The translations under genes were made by a program, and so were the position numbers. Below, in pieces: positions 42,687-51,213 of a stretch of 64,000 nt of DNA (its first letter is position 1; each line of letters starts with the position of its first letter). Where the stretch lies: the NCBI GenBank assembly GCA_046328715.1, contig JAXLWB010000002.1:186001-250000 (forward strand), written 5' to 3'. The notes beneath the pieces were generated by a model. It did not search any database. It saw only the letters and a list, made by a program, of their open reading frames with translations, and was not told where the DNA came from. This DNA comes from JAXLWB01 sp046328715 (GTDB taxonomy: Bacteria > Chloroflexota > Anaerolineae > Caldilineales > Caldilineaceae).

Positions 42687-43493
42687 TTACCAAACGGTAT
42701 AGCCTCCGTCCACCACTAAGTCGTGCCCAGTCATAAAGTCAGAGGCCTCACTCGCCAGGTAGACGACTGCGCCCTGTAAATCGGTTACGTCGAGCATCTT
42801 GCCCATCGGTGTCATGCGCATCCAAATTGGCATAACTTCTGCGCCTTCCGGTGTAGCGAGGAACGTATCGACAAGTGCTGTGCGCGTGTAACCAGGACTG
42901 ATACAATTGACGCGAACGCCTTTGGTTGACCATTCAGCAGCCAGACTTTTGGTTAGGTGGATCACTGCGGCTTTGCTTGCATTATAAGCGGCCTGATTCT
43001 GCGGTGTATTGACGATGGTACCCGACATCGAAGCTGTGCTAATAATCTTACCATAGCCTGCCGGTAACATCACACGCGCTTCGGCCTGTGCGCAAAGAAA
43101 GACGCCGTTCAGATTGAGGTCCATAAGCTTTTTCCAATCAGAGAACGATTGTTTCTCGGCATCGACCCACTGCCCAGCGCCGGCATTGTTGACACCGATG
43201 GTCAGCTTCCCCCACTTCTTCACAATGGCATCCACCATGGCAGCCACCGAATCTTCTTTGGTCACATCTACCTGAATCGCGATCGATTCAACGCCTTTGG
43301 CGGTAAGTTCGTGCGCTACGGTTTCAGCACGTTCGACGACAATGTCGGCGACCGCCACAGCAGCCCCTGCTTCGCCCAAAGCGTGGGCGTAGCCTCGCCC
43401 AATGCCTGAGCCAGCTCCTGTCACCAACGCTGTCCGCCCATGTAAGCGGAAGCGATCTAGAATCGACTTGGCAGTTAAGACTGAATCACTCAT
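42687..43493 (-). CDS. Short-chain dehydrogenase/reductase
   Basis: 268 aa, classical SDR. Cofactor motif ALVTGAGSGIGRGYAHALG, VNNAGAG, catalytic Ser region ISTASMSGTI, catalytic YNASKAAVIHLTK, and a C-terminal DLVVDGGYTVW. Asp in the loop after strand 2 (AVADIVVERAE) suggests NAD(H) preference. AAGGAG stands 7 bases before the ATG. It lies upstream of the sugar kinase genes, so a polyol or sugar dehydrogenase is plausible; that is inference. Confidence 0.93.
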   Translation of the reverse strand: MSDSVLTAKSILDRFRLHGRTALVTGAGSGIGRGYAHALGEAGAAVAVADIVVERAETVAHELTAKGVESIAIQVDVTKEDSVAAMVDAIVKKWGKLTIGVNNAGAGQWVDAEKQSFSDWKKLMDLNLNGVFLCAQAEARVMLPAGYGKIISTASMSGTIVNTPQNQAAYNASKAAVIHLTKSLAAEWSTKGVRVNCISPGYTRTALVDTFLATPEGAEVMPIWMRMTPMGKMLDVTDLQGAVVYLASEASDFMTGHDLVVDGGYTVW

Positions 43494-43829
43494 ATCTGCT
43501 CCTTTATTTGGATGCGCTCAGGGCAAGTTTCTAAGTTGTGGTTTGCAAAGAATCATGCGTTATCAACCCAAGACTCTTCGACGAAAAGCAGCTCTAGAAT
43601 GACAAATCGTGAGCAATTGAAATTTGATTGTAAAAGGGGGAATCTGTATGACAAGACACTTCAGCATATTAATTTTGTGTCGCAGCGCACAGAAAGAGAT
43701 CAGCACCCGCAAGCACGAGCCAATGACACCGCGCGGCCAAAGCCGGCTCTAGGCGACGGCCCAACGGCGGTCAAAGATATTGAAGTCAACAGGATATCCG
43801 GTTTAGTTTGAAAATCGAAACAGGATGTT

Positions 43830-43906
43830 TACTCAGCCACCCGTATTTTTGTTATGAATTACACGAAATCACAAAATTTTACCTTTTCGGGCCGGATGGC
43901 TGAGTA
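43830..43906. repeat. 77-bp element with terminal inverted repeats
   Basis: TACTCAGCCACCCG on the left and CCGGATGGCTGAGTA on the right, 13 of 15 positions complementary, AT-rich middle. It resembles a small palindromic mobile element or an old insertion end. Confidence 0.4.
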
Positions 43907-44113
43907 GTTACGAGTTCAGATACAACAATTATACACCCAATTGTTGTTTTCGAAACAGCAGAGTAAGTTCGTTAGGAATATTAAATTATTGACCAGGTCG
44001 CGAAAGCTAAAATAGAATTAGCCTGCTTCTTCGAGAATAGTCACAATCTATTTCTAAAATTGGGTAGGCAGACTACTGGGCTGAACTGTGGATTGATGCC
44101 TTTCTCTCAAACG

Positions 44114-44148
44114 CGAAAGTGCACCCAGTGAGGCTGGGTGCACTTTCG
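44114..44148. terminator. Perfect hairpin downstream of htrA
   Basis: 15-bp arms (CGAAAGTGCACCCAG at 44114-44128, complement at 44134-44148) and a 5-base loop, about 100 bases after the htrA stop (minus strand). T content after the stem is modest on both strands. Confidence 0.6.
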
Positions 44149-44246
44149 TGTTTATTTAGGGCCTTTGTAAAATCCAACAAGTGAGTCTGCAATGCGACCG
44201 ACACTTTCTACTCGACAAAAAGTGGCGAAAAAGTGCTGGTCACACA

Positions 44247-45704
44247 TTACTTCTGCACAGTCATGTCAACGACCTCGCCGGTCTGTGCATCCACAGTCAC
44301 AATGGCGTTCTTGCCATCACCACTGATCTTGACAATCCAAACGGGCTTCTGGTCAACCGTGGCGTGATGGGCATTGAAGCTATCAACCTTATTGATCACC
44401 CCAGCATCTTGGACAGCCTGCTTGGCAACGTTGATGGCTTTGCTGGCCGGCAGCAGTTGCGTCGTGCCTTCGTTGCTGGCCTGTTGCTGAGTTTGTTGCT
44501 CCCCTGGGCGTAGTCCCAATACCACATCAAGTTGCTGCTCTTCGCCGTTGCGAATGATGTGCAGTACTGCCTTTTGCTCTGGCTTGGTGCTGCTAAAGAG
44601 ATAGCTGAGTAGATCCTCGAAGCTGTGGATCGGCTGATTGTCGATCGCAGTCAAAACATCATCTGCCTGGACACCGGCTTTGTCGGCAGGGCCACCGCTA
44701 GTTACATCCGCAACATAGACACCCTGCACGCTGTTGTCCCAATTCTTCTCCTCGGCAATCAAAGAATTAATGGTCTGACCCGACAAACCTAAGTACGAAT
44801 ATTCGTATTTGCCATTCTCGATCAACGCTGGTACAACCTTGCGCACCACCGAGACTGGAATGCTAAAGCCGACACCGGAATTGGCACGCACCGGCGAATT
44901 GATGGCAAAGTTGACGCCTACTACGTCGCCATTCATATCAAGCAATGGGCCACCCGAGTTGCCAGGGTTGATGGCAGCGTCGGTCTGAATGACATCCGGC
45001 AGTGAATAGCTTGGTCCAGTGCCATCGCCTGTTGGAAAGCTGCGTCCAATGGCGCTGACAATGCCAGTCGTAAGCGTTTCGGCTAGGTCAAAGGGGCTGC
45101 CGATTGCGGCGACCATGTAGCCTACTTGCAATTCATTGTCATTGGCTAACTTCAATGGCTCCAACGTCACACCCTTGGGCGGCGTCACTTTGATGACTGC
45201 CAGATCGGCCTGCGGGTCACGTGCTACCAATTCCGCCTTGGCCCACTGTCCGTTGGCAAAGTTAACCACAATTTCGGTAGCATCAGCAACAACATGGTTA
45301 TTTGTCACGATATGTCCCTGATTGTCGTAGACAAAGCCACTGCCTTCTGCCAACTGCGGCTGTGCCTGCAAATCTGGCGCATTTGGGTCGCCCTGCTGCC
45401 CAAATGGGAAGGGGAAATTGAATGGCGAATTTTGATCTTGCCCTTGCACTGCGCTCGATTGCAACTTCACCTGAATGTTGACGACAGAGGGGCTGACCTT
45501 GCTGTAGAGCTCGGCCAAACTCTGTTGGGTAGCGGCGAGAGCAGCCGGCCCGGGCACTGCTGTAATGGCGGTCGTAGCTGGGGTAGTACTGGCGGCATAG
45601 GCAGTCGATTGACTGAGCCAATGTCCACTTCCTGCACCCACGATCATAGCGCCGATCAGTAGGGTACCTACCCCGGCAGCGAGCTTGCGATTCTTGATTT
45701 GCAT
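44247..45704 (-). CDS. HtrA/DegP-like serine protease with PDZ and C-terminal PepSY domain
   Basis: 485 aa. One membrane anchor at residues 8-35 (GVGTLLIGAMIVGAGSG). The S1C protease domain shows the triad: His in IVTNNHVVADATEI, Asp in DPQADLAVIKV, Ser in NPGNSGGPLLD. A PDZ domain follows (VTSGGPADKAGVQADDVLTA), and residues about 415-485 form a PepSY domain (INVAKQAVQDAGVINK, TVDAQTGEVVDM), which is unusual in HtrA and may control the protease. GGGAGG precedes the ATG. It is the last gene after a regulator, a kinase and a 44-aa membrane protein on the same strand, so envelope stress response is the natural reading. Confidence 0.92.
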   Translation of the reverse strand: MQIKNRKLAAGVGTLLIGAMIVGAGSGHWLSQSTAYAASTTPATTAITAVPGPAALAATQQSLAELYSKVSPSVVNIQVKLQSSAVQGQDQNSPFNFPFPFGQQGDPNAPDLQAQPQLAEGSGFVYDNQGHIVTNNHVVADATEIVVNFANGQWAKAELVARDPQADLAVIKVTPPKGVTLEPLKLANDNELQVGYMVAAIGSPFDLAETLTTGIVSAIGRSFPTGDGTGPSYSLPDVIQTDAAINPGNSGGPLLDMNGDVVGVNFAINSPVRANSGVGFSIPVSVVRKVVPALIENGKYEYSYLGLSGQTINSLIAEEKNWDNSVQGVYVADVTSGGPADKAGVQADDVLTAIDNQPIHSFEDLLSYLFSSTKPEQKAVLHIIRNGEEQQLDVVLGLRPGEQQTQQQASNEGTTQLLPASKAINVAKQAVQDAGVINKVDSFNAHHATVDQKPVWIVKISGDGKNAIVTVDAQTGEVVDMTVQK

Positions 45705-45746
45705 AAATTACCTCCCGTGATTTAGGAAAATATCTCTACCTCAATG

Positions 45747-45881
45747 CTACGAAAAAAGATAGAAGGCCAAAGCAACAAATGCGAAGAGTGCGATTGCAAT
45801 CAGTACAATCAAAAGCCACCCACTCCAATCGGGAAAAGTTTTTGCCCTGTGAGGCTTATCATGATTGAAACCTGATGGCAT
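45747..45881 (-). CDS. 44-aa single-pass membrane microprotein
   Basis: A 44-codon ORF preceded by a perfect AGGAGG seven bases before the ATG. About 20 polar residues (MPSGFNHDKPHRAKTF) lead to PDWSGW and a hydrophobic helix (LLIVLIAIALFAFVALAFY). It ends 42 bases before the htrA start, itself preceded by GGGAGG, so the two are probably translated from one mRNA. Topology by the positive-inside rule: N-terminus in the cytoplasm. The size, position and strong ribosome-binding site suggest a partner or regulator of HtrA or of the neighbouring kinase. Family not recognised. Confidence 0.7.
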   Translation of the reverse strand: MPSGFNHDKPHRAKTFPDWSGWLLIVLIAIALFAFVALAFYLFS

Positions 45882-46142
45882 CTACATCCTCCTAAACACT
45901 GTCAATCATTTACAGTGAGCTATCGATCATGCAAGCGATGGCAACCGCCATGTATTGGGTTGAAATCGCCTACGTCAATTTGGCGCTTCTACACTGGCAA
46001 GTGTGTAAGAGAGCATCTGGAAAGTCTACGAAACCGCATACACCTAGCAGGTGTGCTTTCAGTAGCATCTACCCGTGTTCTCTGTTGATTCCAGCATAGC
46101 AAAAATTATCTACGCTGGCTTTATGAGCGTTTTAGTGGAAAC

Positions 46143-47567
46143 TTAAGCAGAGTTTATGGAGATGGGAAGGTGGAGAACAAAGAGGGAACCGTGTGGGAAA
46201 ATGCTCTGGACGGAGAGTGTTCCGCCGTGCGCTTCGGCCAGTTGACGGGCCAGGGCCAATCCAATGCCCATTCCTTGGTGAATCTTACGTTGAGCTGGGT
46301 TGCGATAGAAAAACTCGAAGATTCGTTCTTCTTCACCATGTGCAATACCAGCGCCATTGTCGCCAACTGTAATCAGCGCCTGCTGGTCTTCCAGACGCGT
46401 GGTCAATGTAATTTTGCCATGCTCCGGCGTATATTTGCAGGCGTTGTGCAACAAATTACCGACGATCTGTTCGATGCGCCGTGCATCTACTTCAAGAATG
46501 GGCAGAGCCGGGTCGATTTCAAGTGAAAGAATCTGCTGTTTCTGGCTGGCAAGTGATTGGAACTGCTGCACTTGAGCAGTCACCAGTTCATTGAGATCGG
46601 TCGGGTGGCGATCAAGTTGGAGGGTATGAATATCCATTTCTCCTAATAGCGCCAAGTCGTTGAGGTGCAAACTGAGCGCATCTACCTGCGTCTTGATGCC
46701 CTGTGACAGCTCGCTGGTTAACGTAGCGTTGTCACTCGACGAGGTGATGGTCTGAGCTGCCATGCGGATCGAACCCAATGGTCGCCCCAATTCATGCACA
46801 ATGCCAGCCAGCAACAACTTACGTGTGCGTTCCAAATCAAAAAGACGGCTACTCATGCGATTAAAGGCAGTGGCCAGCATCGCTACCTCATATGGGCCAT
46901 TTTCGGGGAGGGCTTCTGGTTTCTTCTCGGGGGTGAAGTGGGTAACAAACTCCTGTAGACGCAATAATGGAATGGAGAGGGAACGTGCCAAGAGCAGACC
47001 GATTGCCAGCGTAATCACGCCACTGGTAGCGAGTGTAATCAACACCAGCCAACGCAGTTCGTTAAGCCGGTCCTGAATATCGGTCAGGCGTCGAAAGAGG
47101 CGAATAATGCCGATCACCTGGTCGTTATCGTCGATCACGGGCACTGCCACATCAATCAGCCGTTCATCGCCGCTGGCTGTCGCATCCACCGCCCAGGAGG
47201 CTTGCCCTTTGAGTGCTTGTTCAATCGTGGCAGACTGGATGATGTCACCGATGCGGTTGCTGTCAGAGGCAAAGGGTGAGGCCAAGAGCCGAGCATCTCG
47301 GTTCAAAATCTCTACTGAGGCATCCGGGACTCGCGATTGCAAATCGTTTTGCAGTGCCCGCGCAAAGGCAGGATCAAACCATATCTGGTCAATCAGTTGA
47401 GTAAATTCGGCAATGACCTTGCCTTCGTCGGCCAAATCACGAGCGAGGTAATCCAGAAAAAAGCGGCGCTCCAATTGATAGAGCAGCAACAGTCCCAAGA
47501 GTGGCACAAAGACCAGAATGGGCAGGGTATGACTCAGCGCAAAACGGGTATGAAGTGAACGAAACAT
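46143..47567 (-). CDS. Two-component sensor histidine kinase with HAMP domain
   Basis: 474 aa. TM1 at residues 12-32 (LPILVFVPLLGLLLLY), an extracytoplasmic sensor region of about 130 residues, TM2 (WLVLITLATSGVITLAIGLL), HAMP (ARSLSIPLLRLQEFVTHF), HisKA with IVHELGRPLGSIRMAAQT, N box VGNLLHNACKYTPEHG, G1 VGDNGAGIAHG, G2 GMGIGLALARQLAE. I chose the ATG at 47565-47567 because similarity and TM1 begin there; the open frame to 47807 has no support. It lies 101 bases after the OmpR-type regulator gene, its probable partner. The membrane sensor and the htrA downstream suggest cell-envelope sensing. Confidence 0.93.
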   Translation of the reverse strand: MFRSLHTRFALSHTLPILVFVPLLGLLLLYQLERRFFLDYLARDLADEGKVIAEFTQLIDQIWFDPAFARALQNDLQSRVPDASVEILNRDARLLASPFASDSNRIGDIIQSATIEQALKGQASWAVDATASGDERLIDVAVPVIDDNDQVIGIIRLFRRLTDIQDRLNELRWLVLITLATSGVITLAIGLLLARSLSIPLLRLQEFVTHFTPEKKPEALPENGPYEVAMLATAFNRMSSRLFDLERTRKLLLAGIVHELGRPLGSIRMAAQTITSSSDNATLTSELSQGIKTQVDALSLHLNDLALLGEMDIHTLQLDRHPTDLNELVTAQVQQFQSLASQKQQILSLEIDPALPILEVDARRIEQIVGNLLHNACKYTPEHGKITLTTRLEDQQALITVGDNGAGIAHGEEERIFEFFYRNPAQRKIHQGMGIGLALARQLAEAHGGTLSVQSIFPHGSLFVLHLPISINSA

Positions 47568-47668
47568 GAGTGCTAGACGAATGCCAGTCGATGATTTGTA
47601 TACGCCAAGGGTAATTGAGTGACTGGCCTGTACGTAAGTCCCCAACACCCTGTGATGATCTTTACTTG

Positions 47669-48364
47669 TTAACCTACCAATTTGTAGCCAACGCCGCGTA
47701 CAGTGAGGAGTCGCTGTGGGTGCCCCGGATCGGTTTCGATCTTTTCGCGCAGCCAGCGAATGTGAACATAGAGGGTCTGGCTTTCGCCGATCCAGTTTTC
47801 GCCCCACACCTGGGTGAGCAACTCTTCCATCGAGAGAACCCGATTGGTGTTTTGCGCCATAAAGAGCAGAAGGTCAAACTCTTTGGGCGATAGATCAACC
47901 TCACGACCGGCGACACTCACGACATGTTTGGCAGCGTCGATATGTAGATCGCCAACCTTCACCTCCTCCATAAAGGGTGCAGGAGCAGATGCAGGTGCAT
48001 TGGCCCGCCTCAGCACAGCCTTGACATGCGCCAGCAGCACGTCAAAGTCAAAGGGCTTGGTGATATAGTCGTCTGCCCCCAGTTCTAAGCCCACTACCTC
48101 GTCAAGCTCACGCCGCCGCGCCGTAACAAAGATGACCGGTACACCACTCACGGCCTGGCGAAAGGCACGCAACGTATCCAATCCATCCATCCCCGGCAAG
48201 CCGATATCGAGCAGGATAAGGTCAGGACGATGGGCTTGTGCACTCTTCAGTGCATCTTCGCCGCTGGCCGCTGTTGTCACGCTAAAACCGGCTTGGGTCA
48301 GGCTCGCGCTCATACTACGGCGCATCAAAGCATCATCATCCACAACCAGCAGTTGTTTCGTCAT
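47669..48364 (-). CDS. OmpR/PhoB-family response regulator
   Basis: 231 aa. Complete receiver: LLVVDDDALMRRSM (acidic pocket), LILLDIGLPGMDGLDTL (phospho-Asp), the switch Thr in VIFVTARR and Lys in YITKPFDFDVLL. The C-terminal winged helix is DLSPKEFDLLLFMAQNTNRV, LYVHIRWLREKIE, LLTVRGVGYKL. First gene of the minus-strand run with the HAMP kinase, the microprotein and htrA. It is divergent from the lipoprotein gene at 48612, so it may control both directions from the 48365-48611 spacer. Confidence 0.95.
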   Translation of the reverse strand: MTKQLLVVDDDALMRRSMSASLTQAGFSVTTAASGEDALKSAQAHRPDLILLDIGLPGMDGLDTLRAFRQAVSGVPVIFVTARRRELDEVVGLELGADDYITKPFDFDVLLAHVKAVLRRANAPASAPAPFMEEVKVGDLHIDAAKHVVSVAGREVDLSPKEFDLLLFMAQNTNRVLSMEELLTQVWGENWIGESQTLYVHIRWLREKIETDPGHPQRLLTVRGVGYKLVG

Positions 48365-48611
48365 AGGGATCTCACTATTCGCAACATAAGAGTCAAAAAG
48401 CTTCTTGACTCACACACCTTCTTCAATATATCACAAAATAGGATGCCGATCACTCAAGTTGAGTTAAAAAGAAACATAAGCACATTTTAAGATCGGGATA
48501 AACAACCGTATAGAATCGCTAAAGTTTTCCGCAGGCGGGTTGGCTAGGATGGTAACAGGTTTCACAACGTCAAATCTATCAAGTGTAACGTTCATTTAAC
48601 AGGAGATACCT

Positions 48612-49274
48612 ATGTCAACCAACCTCTGGAAAACGATTGGCTTCAGTTTGGTTCTTGGCTCTGCGCTGACGTTTGCAGCCTGTAGCACGCCAATGGCGAC
48701 CAAACCAGCCGCACAACCGACTGCCAAACCAGCAGCGGCGGTAAATGCATCTAAGACAACCACGGAAACCAAGCCAGCTGCGCAAACGCAGCCGTTGACT
48801 GAAACAAAAACAACGACTGAGACAAAACCAGCAGCCCAAACTCAGACTGTCACCGAGACGAAGAGTACAACAGAAACCACCGCGTCGGGAGCACAATCTG
48901 CCACGTCGGCCACACCTATGGTTATGCTGCATGAAGATGCAAAACTGGGTAAGATCCTAGTCGACAACAAGGGCATGACGCTTTACATTTTCGACAAAGA
49001 CAGCGCAGATAAGAGTGCCTGTTCGGGCGGCTGTGTAACCAAGTGGCCATTACTCACAGCAACGAGCGAAAAGGAGGTTATTGCCAGCGGTGAAGGTGTC
49101 ACCGCAAAGTTTGGCATTATCAAACGCGATGATGGCAAATATCAGGTGACTGCCAATGGAATGCCGCTCTATTACTACGCCGAAGACAAAGCAGCAGGCG
49201 ATGTGAAAGGCCAGGCTGTAGGCGATGCGTGGTGGGTTATTGGCGCAGATGGAAGCAAGATTACAACGAAGTAG
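48612..49274 (+). CDS. Lipoprotein with Yx(F/W/Y)xxD repeats (COG4315 type)
   Basis: 220 aa. Lipobox LTFAAC (Cys 24). A low-complexity Thr/Lys/Pro/Ala linker covers residues 27-95 (TETKPAAQTQ repeats). The C-terminal domain contains two family motifs, MTLYIFDKDSADKSACSGGC and GMPLYYYAEDKAAGDVKGQ, ending in WWVIGADG. The role of the family is not established; some members stand near electron-transfer or stress genes. AGGAGA precedes the ATG by 6 bases. Divergent from the two-component operon. Confidence 0.9.
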   Translation: MSTNLWKTIGFSLVLGSALTFAACSTPMATKPAAQPTAKPAAAVNASKTTTETKPAAQTQPLTETKTTTETKPAAQTQTVTETKSTTETTASGAQSATSATPMVMLHEDAKLGKILVDNKGMTLYIFDKDSADKSACSGGCVTKWPLLTATSEKEVIASGEGVTAKFGIIKRDDGKYQVTANGMPLYYYAEDKAAGDVKGQAVGDAWWVIGADGSKITTK

Positions 49275-49347
49275 TATCGCAAGTCATGTAGTGAGATAGT
49301 GAGACAGTACATCAGTCACTGTTCCACTGTCTTGCAGATAAACAGGT

Positions 49348-49385
49348 AAAGAAGTAATAATGTACTTGTTCACTATTACTTCTTT
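49348..49385. terminator. Bidirectional terminator-like hairpin
   Basis: 12-bp arms (AAAGAAGTAATA at 49348-49359, complement at 49374-49385) with a 14-base loop, between the convergent lipoprotein and YetF genes. A further weak word repeat (GTGAGATAGTGAGACAGT) lies before it. Confidence 0.65.
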
Positions 49386-49413
49386 ATCTGGATCTCAATA
49401 CTTATGCCCAACC

Positions 49414-49926
49414 CTATTGGTGACGTAGGTACTTAAGAGGATGTTTTACCCGATGAGTAGTAGCCTGCTTGGGGACAATACTAATCGAGCCATCAATCTC
49501 CAACACGGCCATTTCTACATCTTCCAGCTTAGCAACGCCATGTTCGCGCAGCGCAGTTTCCAATATTTCCTCGTCTAACCCTTCTTGATGCAAATGCTCT
49601 TGCATCGGCTTGCCATGTAATACCAAAAGCGTCGGCGAACCTTCCACCAAGTGGCGTAACTTTGGCCAACGCACCCGTAAACGCGCCAAGAGATTGTTGA
49701 GCAGCAAAAGCATCGCTGCCGCCACCAAGCCACCTGCCAACGAAGTATCGGGTCCTACCATTGCATTTTGCACCGCATTAGCAATCAACAACAGTAAAAC
49801 CAAATCAAACAGCGTCATCTGTCCTAATTCTCGCTTGCCCGCCAGACGCAAGCCTACTAGAATGAGCACATAGACAACGCTCGTTCGAAAAAGAATATCA
49901 ATATAGGGAATTACACCTTGCAACAT
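49414..49926 (-). CDS. YetF/DUF421 family membrane protein
   Basis: 170 aa. Three hydrophobic helices in residues 8-80 (VYVLILVGLRLAGKRELGQM with the K-R-E-L-G motif; DLVLLLLIANAVQNAMVGPD), then a cytoplasmic DUF421 domain (LRHLVEGSPTLLVLHGKPMQ, EALREHG-type segment TALREHGVAKLEDVEMAVLE, then DGSISIVPK). Family members sit in the inner membrane; function unknown, linked to spore germination or stress in Bacillus. It is full length and stands alone. Confidence 0.9.
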   Translation of the reverse strand: MLQGVIPYIDILFRTSVVYVLILVGLRLAGKRELGQMTLFDLVLLLLIANAVQNAMVGPDTSLAGGLVAAAMLLLLNNLLARLRVRWPKLRHLVEGSPTLLVLHGKPMQEHLHQEGLDEEILETALREHGVAKLEDVEMAVLEIDGSISIVPKQATTHRVKHPLKYLRHQ

Positions 49927-50403
49927 AGGTTGACCAGCCTGTGATTAATTGCTCAGTCGTAAACTAAAAGACACGCTATTAAAACATTGCACGCGATGCT
50001 TTCGAACGTAATCTCTAGAGCTTGTGCACTGTTTAGCTGTCCTATCTATAAGCTCATTATAACATTTATCATCGACTTCTTACAGAAGCTGTAGAGTGGC
50101 GAGGGTTTTGCTCACAGTTCTGCATAGGTTGGTTGCTATCATAGCGAACCAGGCAAGGTATACGTGAGACTGCTAGAATCGGCAGCTCAAAATCACCTTA
50201 CACAACATTTACAAAGAATGAGCAGTTGTAAGATAGAATAGAGCATAGTTACCCATCGCAATCAATCTTAGCCGCACCACGATGGGAGCAAAGCGTATCG
50301 TTTACATTCCTCAGAACTCACGCAGCCGTAGACCTCATTTGTTGCACTATTGATTTATTTGAGCAGAAGCGTGGGTTCGTCTATTCATGAAAGAAGAGCT
50401 CTT
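49927..50403. other. Divergent spacer, 477 bases
   Basis: AT-rich with no ORF, repeat or RNA gene I can support. Presumably holds promoters for the YetF and DUF1003 genes. Confidence 0.4.
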
Positions 50404-51213
50404 ATGGTAGATCCTGATATCTTTAACGATGTCGATCTTTTCGCCTTGCTTGATGATGAAGAGCGCAAGGTGCTGGCGCAACAGGTCAATACAGTTGAGT
50501 TTGAGGCAGGGCAAACGATCTTTAAGGCAGGTGAGCCGGGTCGTCACGCCTATATTATTCAACGCGGCCGTGTCAACGTCAGCTTGACAACCATCGATAA
50601 TGAAGTCATTGTGATCGATATTGCCGAGCAGGGCGATATCTTTGGCATGTCCTCACTTTTAGCGCAAGCAGAACACCTCACTACGGCAGTGGCACTAGAA
50701 CCAACGCACACGATTGAGATTGACCGCAGTGACATCTCGATTCTCGTTCAGCGCAAGCCAATGGCGGGTCTGGACATGATGACCATGCTCGAAAAGCAGT
50801 TGCGTACGACTCAAGAGCTGATGCGTAACCGTGTCGTGCGCAATCCGAACGTTGAAATTGAACAATCCGAGACTTTTGGCGAGCGTATGGCTGATGGGGT
50901 AGCACGCTTTGGTGGTTCGTGGACCTTTGTGCTCGCCTTTGGTATTATTCTCATTGTTTATACAACCATCAACTCCGTCCTACACAAGCCTTGGGATCCC
51001 TATCCCTTTATCCTTCTTAATCTTTTTCTTTCGATGTTAGCTGCGGTCCAAGCTCCCATCATTATGATGAGTCAGAACCGCCAGGATGCCAAGGATCGAG
51101 TGCGCAGCGAACTTGATTTCCGTGTAAACCAAAAGGCCGAGCTCGAAATTGAAGAAGTGTTACAGCGCGTCAGTCGGATTGAGCAGAAGTTGGGGGAGAT
51201 GAAGCGGAGGTAA
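50404..51213 (+). CDS. Cyclic-nucleotide-binding domain plus DUF1003 membrane protein
   Basis: 269 aa. Residues 10-125 form a cNMP-binding-type beta barrel (FEAGQTIFKAGEPGRHAYII, QGDIFGMSSLLAQAEHLTTA); the phosphate-binding cassette is not canonical, so the ligand may differ. DUF1003 follows: MADGVARFGGSWTFVLAFGI and PYPFILLNLFLSMLAAVQAP, two membrane helices, and a C-terminal coiled coil. It may sense a nucleotide and alter a membrane process. The 3' end overlaps the convergent MprF-like gene by 44 bases. Confidence 0.88.
   Translation: MVDPDIFNDVDLFALLDDEERKVLAQQVNTVEFEAGQTIFKAGEPGRHAYIIQRGRVNVSLTTIDNEVIVIDIAEQGDIFGMSSLLAQAEHLTTAVALEPTHTIEIDRSDISILVQRKPMAGLDMMTMLEKQLRTTQELMRNRVVRNPNVEIEQSETFGERMADGVARFGGSWTFVLAFGIILIVYTTINSVLHKPWDPYPFILLNLFLSMLAAVQAPIIMMSQNRQDAKDRVRSELDFRVNQKAELEIEEVLQRVSRIEQKLGEMKRR

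Larger units (their letters stand above)
43494..44246. other. Long spacer between SDR and htrA genes
   Basis: 753 bases. Contains an inverted repeat (43830-43843 with 43892-43906) and a perfect hairpin (44114-44148). The part 43500-43810 keeps open frames on the plus strand but nothing recognisable, and I do not call a gene. Confidence 0.45.

Noticed and set aside
43512..43811. 99-codon plus-strand frame after the SDR gene
   Set aside because: No recognisable motif and mixed composition; it may be chance open frame in a spacer.
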